Of a DNA stretch of 23,436 nt, positions 1 through 8,710 are shown one piece after another. This DNA comes from Chara braunii (taxonomy: Eukaryota > Streptophyta > Charophyceae > Charales > Characeae): the NCBI GenBank assembly GCA_003427395.1, contig BFEA01000384.1:176630-200065 (forward strand). The letters are read 5' to 3'. Every line of letters starts with the position of its first letter. Positions within the stretch are counted from its first letter, which is position 1. The notes below the pieces were generated by a model. That model was not told the origin of the DNA, searched no databases, and saw only the letters and a program-made list of their open reading frames with translations. Both the position numbers and the translations under genes were made by a program.

Positions 1-29
<29 letters not shown>
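1..29. repeat. (CT)n microsatellite
   Basis: Perfect TC dinucleotide run at the very start of the window, probably continuing upstream. It is followed by a short CA-rich stretch (about 38-48) and TA-rich DNA (about 100-142). Such dinucleotide runs fit eukaryotic nuclear DNA. Confidence 0.97.
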
Positions 30-31
<2 letters not shown>

Positions 32-80
32 CTCAAACACACACACCCATGAACTGACCATGTAACACCCTATACTCCAA

Positions 81-377
81 TTGAAATCATCAAGTAACCT
101 CCTCTATATAGATACCATATACATATATACACACATATATATGCAAACGAAAATGAATCCTTGTAAGTTTTGTCGAACCATACACTGTTCTGAGTATCTC
201 TCATGCGACATCTGTCGGGATACAGACGTAGCACGTCTTGAGTCTGGAATGCATTATTTGCTTCGACACTTTTATCGTGACTGCCGTTGTATGAACGAAA
301 AGGTGTCTAACATTTCCTCATCATGCCCAGATGAATGCTGCCCCTTCTGTCCCAAGGAAGCTATCAGAATTGTATGA
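81..377 (+). other. Cysteine-rich open frame of uncertain reality
   Basis: This frame could encode 98 residues. The first 25 or so are low-complexity Tyr/Ile/Thr from TA-rich DNA. The rest is rich in cysteine, with CxxC-like spacings (residues about 28-31, 42-45 and 82-92) and several histidines. That could suggest a zinc-binding fragment, but no named domain is recognisable. A second frame (335-544, +1 shifted) begins inside its end and could be a frameshifted continuation, though nothing proves it. There is no supporting promoter, splice or homology evidence. It most likely is a chance frame or a degraded gene piece. After it comes an A-rich, gene-free stretch (about 553-655). Confidence 0.15.
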
Positions 378-552
378 TGCTGCACTATGACAAATGTTCT
401 GCGTTCTTCTTGACATATGAGCAACATGTTCCTGTCCGGATTGCTTTAATGAGATGCTTCGTCCGACTGAACGTTATACTAGTGCAACTCTCCGAACGTC
501 CCTGTCATCCTCACCGAAAGATATCCTATCTGCTGAAGGGGTGACAGATCGA

Positions 553-655
553 GTATAAAAAAAACAAATTATAAAAGAAACCGAGTTAAAAGATAATAAT
601 AATAATAAAAGAAATTAAAAAACACAACAACAAAAGTAACCCCAAAAAAATATTT
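553..655. repeat. A-rich low-complexity tract
   Basis: A-rich DNA with an AAT trinucleotide run around 594-606 and several poly-A blocks. No gene is seen here. Confidence 0.85.
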
Positions 656-796
656 GGGATGCGTCACTTGCTTTGAATGTTGAATAAGTTTTCTTTTTCT
701 CTTTCTACCAAGTATGGTTTCTTATCCGTTCTTCACCTCTGTGACTTTTGGCCGCATGCAAGAGGTTTTTTGTGGAAACACGGGATGCAGATAGCC

Positions 797-949
797 AGCG
801 CTCAACCTGTCATCCACGTGGCTCGCCTTGTGTACAAGAAATAATTAACAGACCTCTTCGTCCACTTCTGCAACAAATTTACATATATTGAGCGCTCAAC
901 CTGTCATCCACGTGGCTCGCCTTGTGTACAAGAAATAATGAACAGACCT
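797..949. repeat. 59-bp direct repeat pair
   Basis: Positions 797-855 are repeated at 891-949 with a single mismatch (T/G in the AATAATTAACA versus AATAATGAACA part). The period is 94 bp, with 35 bp between the copies. The near identity points to a recent tandem duplication. The copies contain CCACGTGG, a perfect 8-bp palindrome with a G-box core (CACGTG); whether it has any function is unknown. Confidence 0.95.
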
Positions 950-959
950 TTTTCGCGTA

Positions 960-2680
960 CACTTCTCTTCTAACACCACACGGGCAATTTTACCAAAACA
1001 TCATAGAACCAAGTACAAATTGCAATCGGTAACGTAAAAATCTAACTTAACGCGATTCAACCATCCCCTTCCATGACCTTTTACTCACATACACCAAAAC
1101 TACACACAATCGCAATCAAACCCGTAAAACCAAAAAATTAGACGTGGTATCCGATATCAACCTTCCTGATTCAAACACACACCACATACGATCACTTTAA
1201 CTGTGACCAGTGTAAACCACTGAGCAATGGAAATCACTACACCATGAACATGCATCCCTTGCACACCTAGACTCCCTCCAATACCCTTATCGGTCGTAAA
1301 CTCGTAGCCCAATCCATCCAAGTCACCGACGGTTTTTAACACTAACCACAAAATCTAGCTCAAAATCCACCTCCAAACCCTCACTGACCATAACGCAACG
1401 AATACCACGTACCATGACTCCTTCCCTTTGACTACATAAAAGGAAACACTAAATCCCACCGTGCTAAGCTAACCAACCAACACACCAAACTGTAGCGATC
1501 CACCTCTAACGCTACATAGCAGCACACCATGAAGAGAGGTCCGCTCAATCAATGATAGATCCAAATCCACTCCTCCCTCGTTATCCCAGTCACGTACCCA
1601 TCACGCTCCCTAGCCATAACAGATAGTAGCATGCGCACGATCTGCTCCACGACCCCCTCCCTCCTTCCGCATGACTATCTGGACCCTCTCATGCTGCCTT
1701 GTAACAAACGGCGCCATCTCGCAAATCCACACCAACATATCCCTAATCTAAACGAAGAACCAACAATCCATTCGCATCCACTTCACAAATGCGAACCCCC
1801 ATGTCAACCGTAACAAAATCGAAATGAACAGACCACTCGATGCTTCGTTATCCTGTAAAAGAACTGCCACCCAACCAGCTACCTACCCTCCGCACACCAC
1901 CCTATTTATCATTTCTACTCCACGAGAATACAAGGATAACGCACCACGTTTTCTCCCTCTCGCCCACTAAAGTTGTCCCCATACAATCTCCCCCCTCCAC
2001 TCATTACCAATCTTCCCCAACCCCTCACTGCTTGTTACCACACTCTTCCTAGCCCCTCCATGCACCATCGCCCTGCTCAGCTTTTCGCCACCCCCACCCC
2101 CTCCACTTGTCCCCCTCTCTCTCCCCCTCGCCCTCTCTCTCTCCTCTCTCTCTCCCTCTCTCTCTCCCTCTCTCTCTCCCCGCTGACTGACTGTCTCGCT
2201 CTTGTTCTTACGCACACTCCTCCCTCGCCCCTGCTCCCCTCCTACCCTATACCTTTCTCTCTCCCTTTATCCCCCACACTCACACACATCCTTACAAACA
2301 TACCCACGTACGTACAAGCTGCCACGATACTCCCCATAGTTAACCACCCCAGGACACATGACCCAGCAATGTCCATACCTCACTGCAAACAAACTACCTT
2401 CCCACGAACACTTACCCCCCCTCCCCTTCATCATGAGAATCCTTTTCATCCAAACACGTAACTGACGAAGAAAACCGCTGACCTACTAACAAGGAAACCA
2501 TCGCAACCACAGCACCAGTCCTTCCACACACTACGCGTAAACTGGAATCAGCACAAACCGCTGAGCATTCCAAAGGCTAAACCACGACACTATTATTCCC
2601 CCGAATACTCACGGCAATTCTAAGATAGAGGGCAGTCACCTCAGGTATACACATGAAACCTTACCTATGCATAACACCCC
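960..2680. other. Gene-free, G-poor C/A/T-rich stretch
   Basis: The + strand here is rich in C, A and T and poor in G. Open frames such as 1973-2461 (162 codons) exist because G-containing stops are rare, and they translate to Pro/Ser/Leu/Thr-rich low complexity. No conserved domain, RNA gene or transposon end is seen. It lies outside the large inverted-repeat structure that begins near 2905. Confidence 0.6.
2117..2178. repeat. CT-rich polypyrimidine tract
   Basis: Interrupted (CT)n/(CTCTCC)n run within the broader pyrimidine-rich stretch. On the minus strand it reads as Arg/Glu-rich low complexity, which explains the frame at 1967-2215. Confidence 0.92.
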
Positions 2681-2924
2681 CCGATTCCCATACAGGCAAG
2701 GAAACAACAAACACAATATAATGCCCCTGGAATCAAAACCTGCCCCTCCCTTAACAATAGGTTATAGAAGATGACAACCCTTATGTTTTGTATATCACCA
2801 AGCGAGACTGTCACCATAACCTGTTCATGGCCATCAATACATGTCTGCACGCAACTCACCATGAAGGTATGGGCGCCCTATCAATGGGGGATCTAAAACT
2901 GCCTCCCATTCCGCTGTCGGCGCC

Positions 2925-2944
2925 GATACCCTTACAAGGGTATC
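2925..2944 (+). repeat. Palindromic end motif of left arm
   Basis: GATACCCTT-AC-AAGGGTATC is a perfect 9-bp stem with a 2-base loop, followed by CCGCCCT. The same motif occurs at 13052-13069 (same orientation) and 22579-22598 (inverted). Upstream similarity (GCTGTCGGCGCCG; GCTGTTGGTGCG at the middle copy; GTTGTCGGCCCG on the inverted right copy) suggests the homologous unit starts 15-20 bp before the palindrome. Confidence 0.85.
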
Positions 2945-3531
2945 CGCCCTGGTCTTTACAAGTGACAGAAGATAAGGTTTGCTCAAAATTTGAGTATGCT
3001 GTGCGAAGTTGCGGTCGTGTTGGTTCGCGTTGACTGAATGGTCGACGGGAAGCGAAGTGTGTGTGGGCGCGCAGTTTTGAGGCGTGCGTGATGAATTTTT
3101 TTGGTACTATAGGGTCGGCGTTTCCGCTCACAAAAATTCTGGTTTTTTATTAAAAGCTAAGGAAGGTTGTCTTCTATTTTGACCGTGGCGCACCGGCGTT
3201 CTTACGGCATGCGCCATCGGAAGTGGATTGCTAGGTAGCGGCACACTTGTGCCGCATGTGCGATGGTAGCAAAAGGGGAAAATTTACCCTTCATACAGCG
3301 AGGGCCGGTGTGTAGGCACCGTAAACGCAAGCGGTGGCCTCCGCCCGGCATTATGGGGGCCACAAGTGTGACCTACCGAGCAAGATCCGGCCCCCAACCG
3401 CAGGTGCGTGCGTACAGGACCGTGGGTTTGAATGGGGAGCGGAGCAGCAGCCACATCGCTGCTGCTGCAGGCCCGGGCTGGCCTCGGATGCTATTCACAT
3501 ACCGAGTGGCGCGCCCCTAGTCAAAGCTGGT

Positions 3532-3588
3532 GCATAGCCCTATAGGTTACGTTATTGACCTTTCACCCGAGGAGTGCGACGGAGCCGG
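3532..3588 (+). pseudogene. tRNA-Glu(TTC)-like relic, left arm
   Basis: A GGTTACG box-A-like segment is followed by a loop CTTTCAC with a central TTC anticodon-like triplet and then a decayed T-arm region. On its own this is weak. Its counterparts at the equivalent position of the middle arm (13450-13525) and, inverted, the right arm (21796-21862) also have a GGTTA box and a T-TTC-A loop, and the middle one retains a recognisable T-arm. I infer a shared tRNA-Glu-derived ancestor, now non-functional. A SINE head is an alternative source. Confidence 0.35.
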
Positions 3589-3710
3589 TTGAGGGGTCGA
3601 GGGTCCCACGGGACTATCCCCCTTGGCTTTTTCGAGGGACCTTGACCATAGGCCGAGAGGGTAGGACCAGGTACGAACGGTCCTCCTTCCCCGTTCGTCC
3701 TTCCTTGTTT

Positions 3711-3800
3711 AGGTTTTTTATTTATCTTTTATTTTTTATTTTTTTGTATTTATTTATTTTATTTTTCTAAGGTTTAAATGTTTTTTTTTATCTACCGTTT
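3711..3800. repeat. T-rich tract shared by all arms
   Basis: Poly-T/TTTA-rich tract. It recurs in the same place of the middle arm (13660-13715) and as an A-rich tract in the inverted right arm (21560-21640). Just before it comes a block with a GGGACTATCCCCCTTGG-like segment, which also appears near 13575-13595 and, inverted, near 21715-21750. Confidence 0.8.
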
Positions 3801-3999
3801 TTCGATTTTGGATGAGACCTGGTACCGGTGCCGAGATGTGCCAGGTAGCCCAGCAGCGTTGTTCTGTGGATAAACCCACGAACTGCTGCCTGGGCGCTGG
3901 CCTGGAGCGATATAGGGAAGAGTCGCACTTGGGCCCGGCCGGCAGGCTGTGAGGCCGTGGCAGAAGCAAGTCGAGTGTTAGGCCAGAGTCAACGACCGT

Positions 4000-4640
4000 A
4001 GGGAGATTGCACCTCGCACCTAAAGGAGGGCGAGGTTCGTAGGAGCCTAGCAGTGAGGCTGTAGGTAGCGGGCGGGGCGTTACTCTAAAGGAGGGAGCCA
4101 GACAGCCGGGGAGGCACGCTATCGGACTGAGGGCAGAGTGCTGTCGGGTGGTCCGTAGAGATGGGAGTGCTGCGGAGCAAGTGAAGATGGCAGCAGCGAA
4201 GGGGTGAGGGTGGCGATGGTAGGACGAAGGGGAGGACTCGTAAACGGGCTGACCGGGTTGTGATAACAGGAAGGGCAGGATGACCCAACGGGAGTGACCA
4301 TGCTAAAGCAAAAGCGGGAAGCAAGAAGCAGAGAACAGGCTGTACCTGGACGGGAAACGACACCGGGTGCAGGCGATGGTGAAGGAGGAGAAGAAAGTTG
4401 AAAGTGCTCTAGCTCGCTCGTTCCTGAATGGAGTCGAGCGAACTAAGATTCGATTCTGAGGTTTCTAGCCAGGGCGAAACCGTTAGTGAGGGCGTTTTGA
4501 CTGCTAGCCTAGTGTAGAGGGAGTTACTAGAAAAAGGGTGTGCGCGGAGAGTCGAGGGGGAGAAAAAAGGGGAGGGAGCGTGAGGGAAAACGGTGCATCT
4601 CACTCGTTTCTGGACAGAAACGTGCGAGTAAAGAGTCGGA
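4000..4640. other. Purine-rich (G/A) segment of left arm
   Basis: No gene is seen. The + strand is strongly G/A-rich. The middle arm has a matching purine-rich segment (about 14750-15480), and the inverted right arm is correspondingly C/T-rich (about 20190-20960). The segment near 4440-4490 (AAGATTCGATTCTGAGG...) aligns with 15500-15540 (GAGATTCGTTTCTAGGG...). Local hairpins include CGCTCG...CGAGCG (4412-4440). Confidence 0.6.
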
Positions 4641-5143
4641 TCAGGGGTTTTGAGGCATTGTGGACCCACTGGCGACGCCAGTTTTCTTGTTTGAGCCACG
4701 GGTTGGCTGGTATGGGCTGTTGAGGTTGCGCCAGGAGAGTAAAGTCTTCAAAGAGGTAATGTATTTTCCCGTGTTTTAGCGGGAGGTTCAGTGCACGTAC
4801 TGGGGGGATGATGGAGTGGGTTACGGGCACTACTGTTGTCGCACTGCCTCGCTTTCGGAGCTGAGAGCGTCCTGCTGCCATGCTGCCTCCCGCTATCTCA
4901 CGTGCCGGCTCACCCCTCATTGCGAGCGTCATTATCACCCTTACTAGCGTGGTGACTGGCTCCATGAAACGGACCAATCTGTTGATGATTCGGTAGAGTG
5001 GTACTCTAGTTTTGATGCGCCCCTCGACTGCTCGTCATGATTATGAAGCTGCTCTTGTTTCGATTTTTTACCATCTTCGTAGTCCTTGCCTCAATGTCCC
5101 TCTGCTTCTGGCCATAACAACGACCGGGTTCATTTCTGGGACG

Positions 5144-5145
<2 letters not shown>
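4640..5145. other. Gene-free left-arm DNA
   Basis: No coding gene, RNA gene or strong repeat is recognised. It lies between the purine-rich segment and the (GA)n tract and probably corresponds to part of 15560-16900 in the middle copy, but the similarity is weak by eye. Confidence 0.4.

Positions 5146-5180
<35 letters not shown>
5146..5180. repeat. (GA)n microsatellite
   Basis: Uninterrupted GA run of about 17 units inside the left arm. Confidence 0.97.
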
Positions 5181-5181
<1 letters not shown>

Positions 5182-5533
5182 CATTACTCGCCTATGGCAG
5201 GCATTTGCGCCGAATCCCGAGGTAGGATCCTCCTCTGTAAAGCCGCCTGTGGCTGTATGTGGGGAATAGGGGGAGAAGACTATCCACTCCTGCAGGTCAG
5301 TCCGTGTCCTAAAGGGAGACCTGTGCTGACTGTGCTCATCCGATCGTTAGGAGTGAAGCACTGGCCTCGTTTTTTATTTTTTATTTTTGTGTTTGTTTAT
5401 TATTCTACTATATATTTTTTTTTACTACCTTTTTGGGGCATGGTCGGATGTTGGTAGAGCTTCCTATATCGGTGTAGAGGCTCCCTTCCCAGTTTGCACG
5501 TTGGTAGGCTGCTCGATGAATACACACTGGCAG

Positions 5534-5581
5534 CTCGTGCGAGGAGGTCTGCAGTGACTTGTGCGAGGAGGTCTGCAGTGA
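5534..5581. repeat. 24-bp tandem duplication
   Basis: Two adjacent 24-bp copies (5534-5557 and 5558-5581) sharing GTGCGAGGAGGTCTGCAGTGA, differing by one C/T. A recent slippage-type duplication. Confidence 0.95.
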
Positions 5582-5689
5582 CGCTGTCGAGCGCATCGGT
5601 CCCGCACGGGGACCCTCCCGGCCGCGTCACGCAGGATTTTGCAGGACTTGTCGCGGAGAGCGTTTGCCGCTTCGGCCGAGTGCGCCAGC

Positions 5690-5890
5690 CGTACCTCTCG
5701 CGAGCCCCTACGACAGGACAAGGTCACACGAGGCACCGCTTACCTCCACCTGAGGGAGCTGTCACCATCCCTTAGGTGGGCGTATCCCCGTCGAGCTACT
5801 GAACCACATGCGAAGGCTTTTCGTATGCAATCGCGGAGGTGGCCCAGCCGAGGGTGTTTCTTGTTCGTTGTAGCATAGGGGGTACGCGCG
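5690..5890 (+). repeat. Conserved inverted block, left copy
   Basis: Matches the reverse complement of 19735-19965 with long shared stretches, including GTATCCCC-G-CGAGCTAC, GCAATCG..GAGGTGG-CCAGCCGAG and GTTCGTTGTAGCATAGGGGG. It contains a 12-bp near-perfect hairpin CCACCTGAGGGA...TCCCTTAGGTGG (5747-5780 region) and another, CATGCGAA...TTTCGTATG (5808-5827 region). It reads through no long conserved frame, so conservation looks structural or by descent and not coding. Confidence 0.8.
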
Positions 5891-5894
5891 GTCA

Positions 5895-5995
5895 AACGCC
5901 CGAATCGAACCCGTACGAGAACTGCCACTCGAGGCGCTGATGTCTCGAGTGCGATCCTGCGTCGGCCGACTAGGACGGCTAACCACGCGACGATA
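5895..5995 (-). other. tRNA-like / box-B-containing segment with long hairpin
   Basis: On the minus strand this reads GTGGTTAGCCGTCC...GGCCGACG, then a hairpin (5926-5951: CACTCGAG, 10-base loop, CTCGAGTG), then GGGTTCGATTC, which resembles a Pol III box B / tRNA T-loop. Related segments lie at 6601-6690 and, inverted, at 19625-19715. The fold is not a standard cloverleaf, so a tRNA-derived repeat is only a possibility. Confidence 0.35.
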
Positions 5996-6084
5996 CCAGA
6001 TGAAACGAAAAAAACAAGTTTCACTCGCAAATCCCGCCTAGCCCCTTGTTCTCGCCCAACCCATAATTTTTGATGAGGGATTAG

Positions 6085-6480
6085 ATTAGTGTCGCGCGCG
6101 AAGCCCAAAATAAATATTGCGGTGGCATGTGCTCTATCACATCGACTCGCAATGCATGTTTACGCAAGCAGTTGCAATGATGGAGTGCTATGCGGTACCC
6201 AAACTCAGGTGGCCCTCAGAGGTTTTGAGGGTCACCACCGACACTCAAGTGTCGGCTGACATACGTCTCGCGGGGTTGTCCTCCTGACGCGGGACAATCG
6301 CAAGTGCGGTTGCAAGATCTACCCTCTTCTGCACCCTGTGGAGAGGGGTTGAGTAGACAGCCTCGCGGTTGTCCTGGCAGCCCGAATCTTGGCTCTCTTA
6401 ACAGGCTCCAACATCGGAGATATGTGGAGAGGTCAACGGGTTTGACTTTGACGGCTGCCACGGACTCCAACGTCCAACTA
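6085..6480 (+). repeat. Conserved inverted block, left copy 1
   Basis: Shares with the inverted right arm (19110-19440) the segments CTCTTCTGCACCCTG, AAGTGCGGTTG, GACACT-CA-AGTGTC-GGCTGAC and TGACGGCTGCCACG. A second left copy follows at 6805-7160. It is packed with small hairpins: CCCTC...GAGGG, GACACT...AGTGTC and TTGTCC...GGGACAA. Confidence 0.85.
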
Positions 6481-6600
6481 TGAAAACCCAAAAAGGAACC
6501 AATCGTAGAGGAGAAAAAGAGGTTAGCCCGTATTTCAATTTGTATAGCTTGGTAGGCCTGTTAAATGTAAAAGGCTGGTTAGTACGAAGGGTGCGCGCAG

Positions 6601-7160
6601 ATAGTGCCCAAACCAGACTCGTGTGCGAACCGACGTTCGAGACGTTGGAATCTCGAATGCGGGTTCCCATAGGCCGACTAGGACTAGTACTCCGTCCGTG
6701 CGACGCTTCGCATTACCGAAACACGGGTTTATTTACTGCAACGTGCTTTTGTCCTTTCTACTTGACCCATAACTGTTTCTGCCCGAGCCCTAAGCGGAGT
6801 CCGCGCACCGGGATCGTATAGGATGGTTGTGCGTGAGTAGGGCCTACACACATCGGCTAGCAATGCAGTCCCACGTAAGTGGTCGTGATGACGGCGCGTT
6901 ATGTGGTGCCCATAATCAAGTGGCCTTATCTGAGTCATGGGGTTGCTCTCGGCGCTCGAGCGTCGGCTGAAGCGCGCACTAAGGGGGGGTAAACCTTTAG
7001 TGAGCGCAAAGACGGCCTGAGGGCTGTACCATCTTCTGCACCTCGAGGTGTCCTAAAGTGTGCAGGGTAAGACGGTCCCTAGGGCAGGAAGGAATTTGGA
7101 GCGCTGGTGAGTTGTCTGGCGCACCACTAGCGACACGCTAATCCTTCCGCCCGGAACTTT
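6601..7160 (+). repeat. Tandem second copy of the 5.9-6.5 kb segment
   Basis: Diverged duplicate with a period of roughly 720 bp. Matched pieces include ACATCGGCTAGCAATGCA (against ACATCGACTCGCAATGCA near 6137), GGTGCCCATAATCAAGTGGCC (against GGTACCCAAACTCAGGTGGCC), GCGTCGGCTGA and CATCTTCTGCACC. The right arm has a single copy, so this duplication explains part of the extra length of the left arm. Confidence 0.75.
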
Positions 7161-7900
7161 ATCGTTCCACCAGAATGAAATTAAAACGAGGAAAAAAAAA
7201 GGAAAAAAAAAACATTAGCGTTAGCAGAAGAAAACACAAATAAACCATCGGACCTCTACGAAAATTTAAGCGTGGCTTATAGGCCCAATCCGCCCCAAAA
7301 GGTGCGAGTGCCCGTTTAGTAGGACACACCGCCCCAAAAAGAAAGAAGAGGGACCTGGGATGTCCTGAACGAGGGCCTCGAATTCCAGGTTCATGGTTAC
7401 CGTCCGACCAACTAACCCAATGAGTAAAGGAAAATGTAAGCGTGCAGTCGCATAGCGCCGTGAGGGTTACCCGAGCGTACGCCTACTTTGACTATCACAT
7501 TATCAGGATGGGAAAAGGGTAATCTCAATCAAACAAAGAGTGGTGTGGTAGTTCACTCTCACGACAGTTGTGTGGTTTGCCCATCTGAATCCGAAACATA
7601 ACCATTCACCAAGTCTCAATCGAGATTTCTCCACACATAGCTGCAATCATACACAGAGAATTCAAGCGACATCGCACACACCGAAGGGATCAACCTTTCA
7701 GCCTTTTGCAGCTCACACCCTGCCACATGCACACAAGCCCAACCTTTTCCCCACCATTCCTCAACAAAAGTACTCAGTCTTTAAGAAATGGCCATTTATA
7801 AAGAAACTGGGTGAAAACCCAAGAAAATATTAAACCCAGCAATGGCCAAGGCCTTAGGTTGAGCAGAAGAAGCAGGAAAGTTGAGTTGTGAACCGACGAA
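7160..7900. other. Gene-free left-arm DNA
   Basis: No gene is recognised. It includes an A-rich tract (7187-7212) and, on the minus strand at about 7350-7440, a weak tRNA-like string (GGTTAGTTGGTCGG ... GGAATTCGAGGCCC). It has no clear counterpart in the shorter right arm. Confidence 0.4.
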
Positions 7901-7905
7901 TCGAC

Positions 7906-7960
7906 AACCGACCTGTTACCAGTGATAACAGAACAATGATCCTTCAAAGGATCAGGTCGA
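7906..7960 (+). repeat. Paired small hairpins, left copy
   Basis: CTGTTA...TAACAG (7913-7931) and GATCCTT-CA-AAGGATC (7938-7953) lie next to each other. The inverted right arm has the same pair at 18879-18917 with different loops and stem lengths (GATCCT-ACA-AGGATC and CTGTTAT-CTCTA-ATAACAG). Confidence 0.8.
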
Positions 7961-8179
7961 ACGAGTCAAGCCTTCAAGCGAAATACGGAAACCTGCATCA
8001 CAGTATAGGCCAAAAAGAACCACTACCATATTCATGCCAAAAGGAGAATGCTTCCAAATTCGTAACCTATCTCCTCTACTAATCTCCTTGTCAGCTCCCC
8101 GTACTAGTACCAAGCCACTGAGCATCTCCCCTATTCAGGGTGGATTTGCCAAGTAACTCCTAGCTAAAAATATTCTAAC

Positions 8180-8330
8180 TCCTCAAATTCTACGAAATTT
8201 TGGCAGCACTTCCCGTAGGAGAAGTGCCTTCTCAGAATTTCTAAGAGTCTAAAAATGACTAAGGTCTTTCAGATCCGTAGAAATTTCGGCAGCGCTTCCC
8301 GTAGGAACAGGAGGCTGCCAAGATTTATAC
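8180..8330 (+). repeat. Hairpin array 2, left copy (CTTCCCGTAG units)
   Basis: Two units, at about 8185-8228 and 8276-8315, share GAAATTT(T/C)GGCAGC(A/G)CTTCCCGTAGGA and can fold, for example as CACTTC-ccgtagga-GAAGTG (8207-8226). The inverted right arm carries three or four units (18331-18380, about 18450-18500, 18580-18625, about 18655-18695) at a period near 123 bp. Confidence 0.75.
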
Positions 8331-8710
8331 AAAGCTGAAAACAGAAAGACAATTCAAAGCCATACTTGGGACTAGCTTCTGACACTTGCTTGATAGTTAG
8401 GATTGAAGATAGTTTACACGATCCCTTCCAGAAGACGACATCGTGAGCTATCGTCAATTCTATCTTCAAGTAGGGTCAATCCTATCTTTATCCCAAGCTT
8501 TCCCTCCCATCATCCATCTCATCTACCTATGGCTCCAGCACTCAGCAAGCATCTAAAGCATCTAAGCTATCAAAAAAAAGTTCAAGAGCGAGAGCCTACA
8601 AGTATGCATAAACATCTCTCACAATCCCTCATCAGTTTGACCCAAGTAGTTCGTTAGATCACTCAGTTTTTCTCCTTGTGTATGTCCCCCTTGCTTATGG
8701 CATACGATCA

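Noticed and set aside
1973-2461. 162-codon open frame, the joint longest in the window
   Set aside because: Pro/Ser/Leu/Thr low complexity arising from a G-poor pyrimidine-rich tract; no domain and no conservation evidence.
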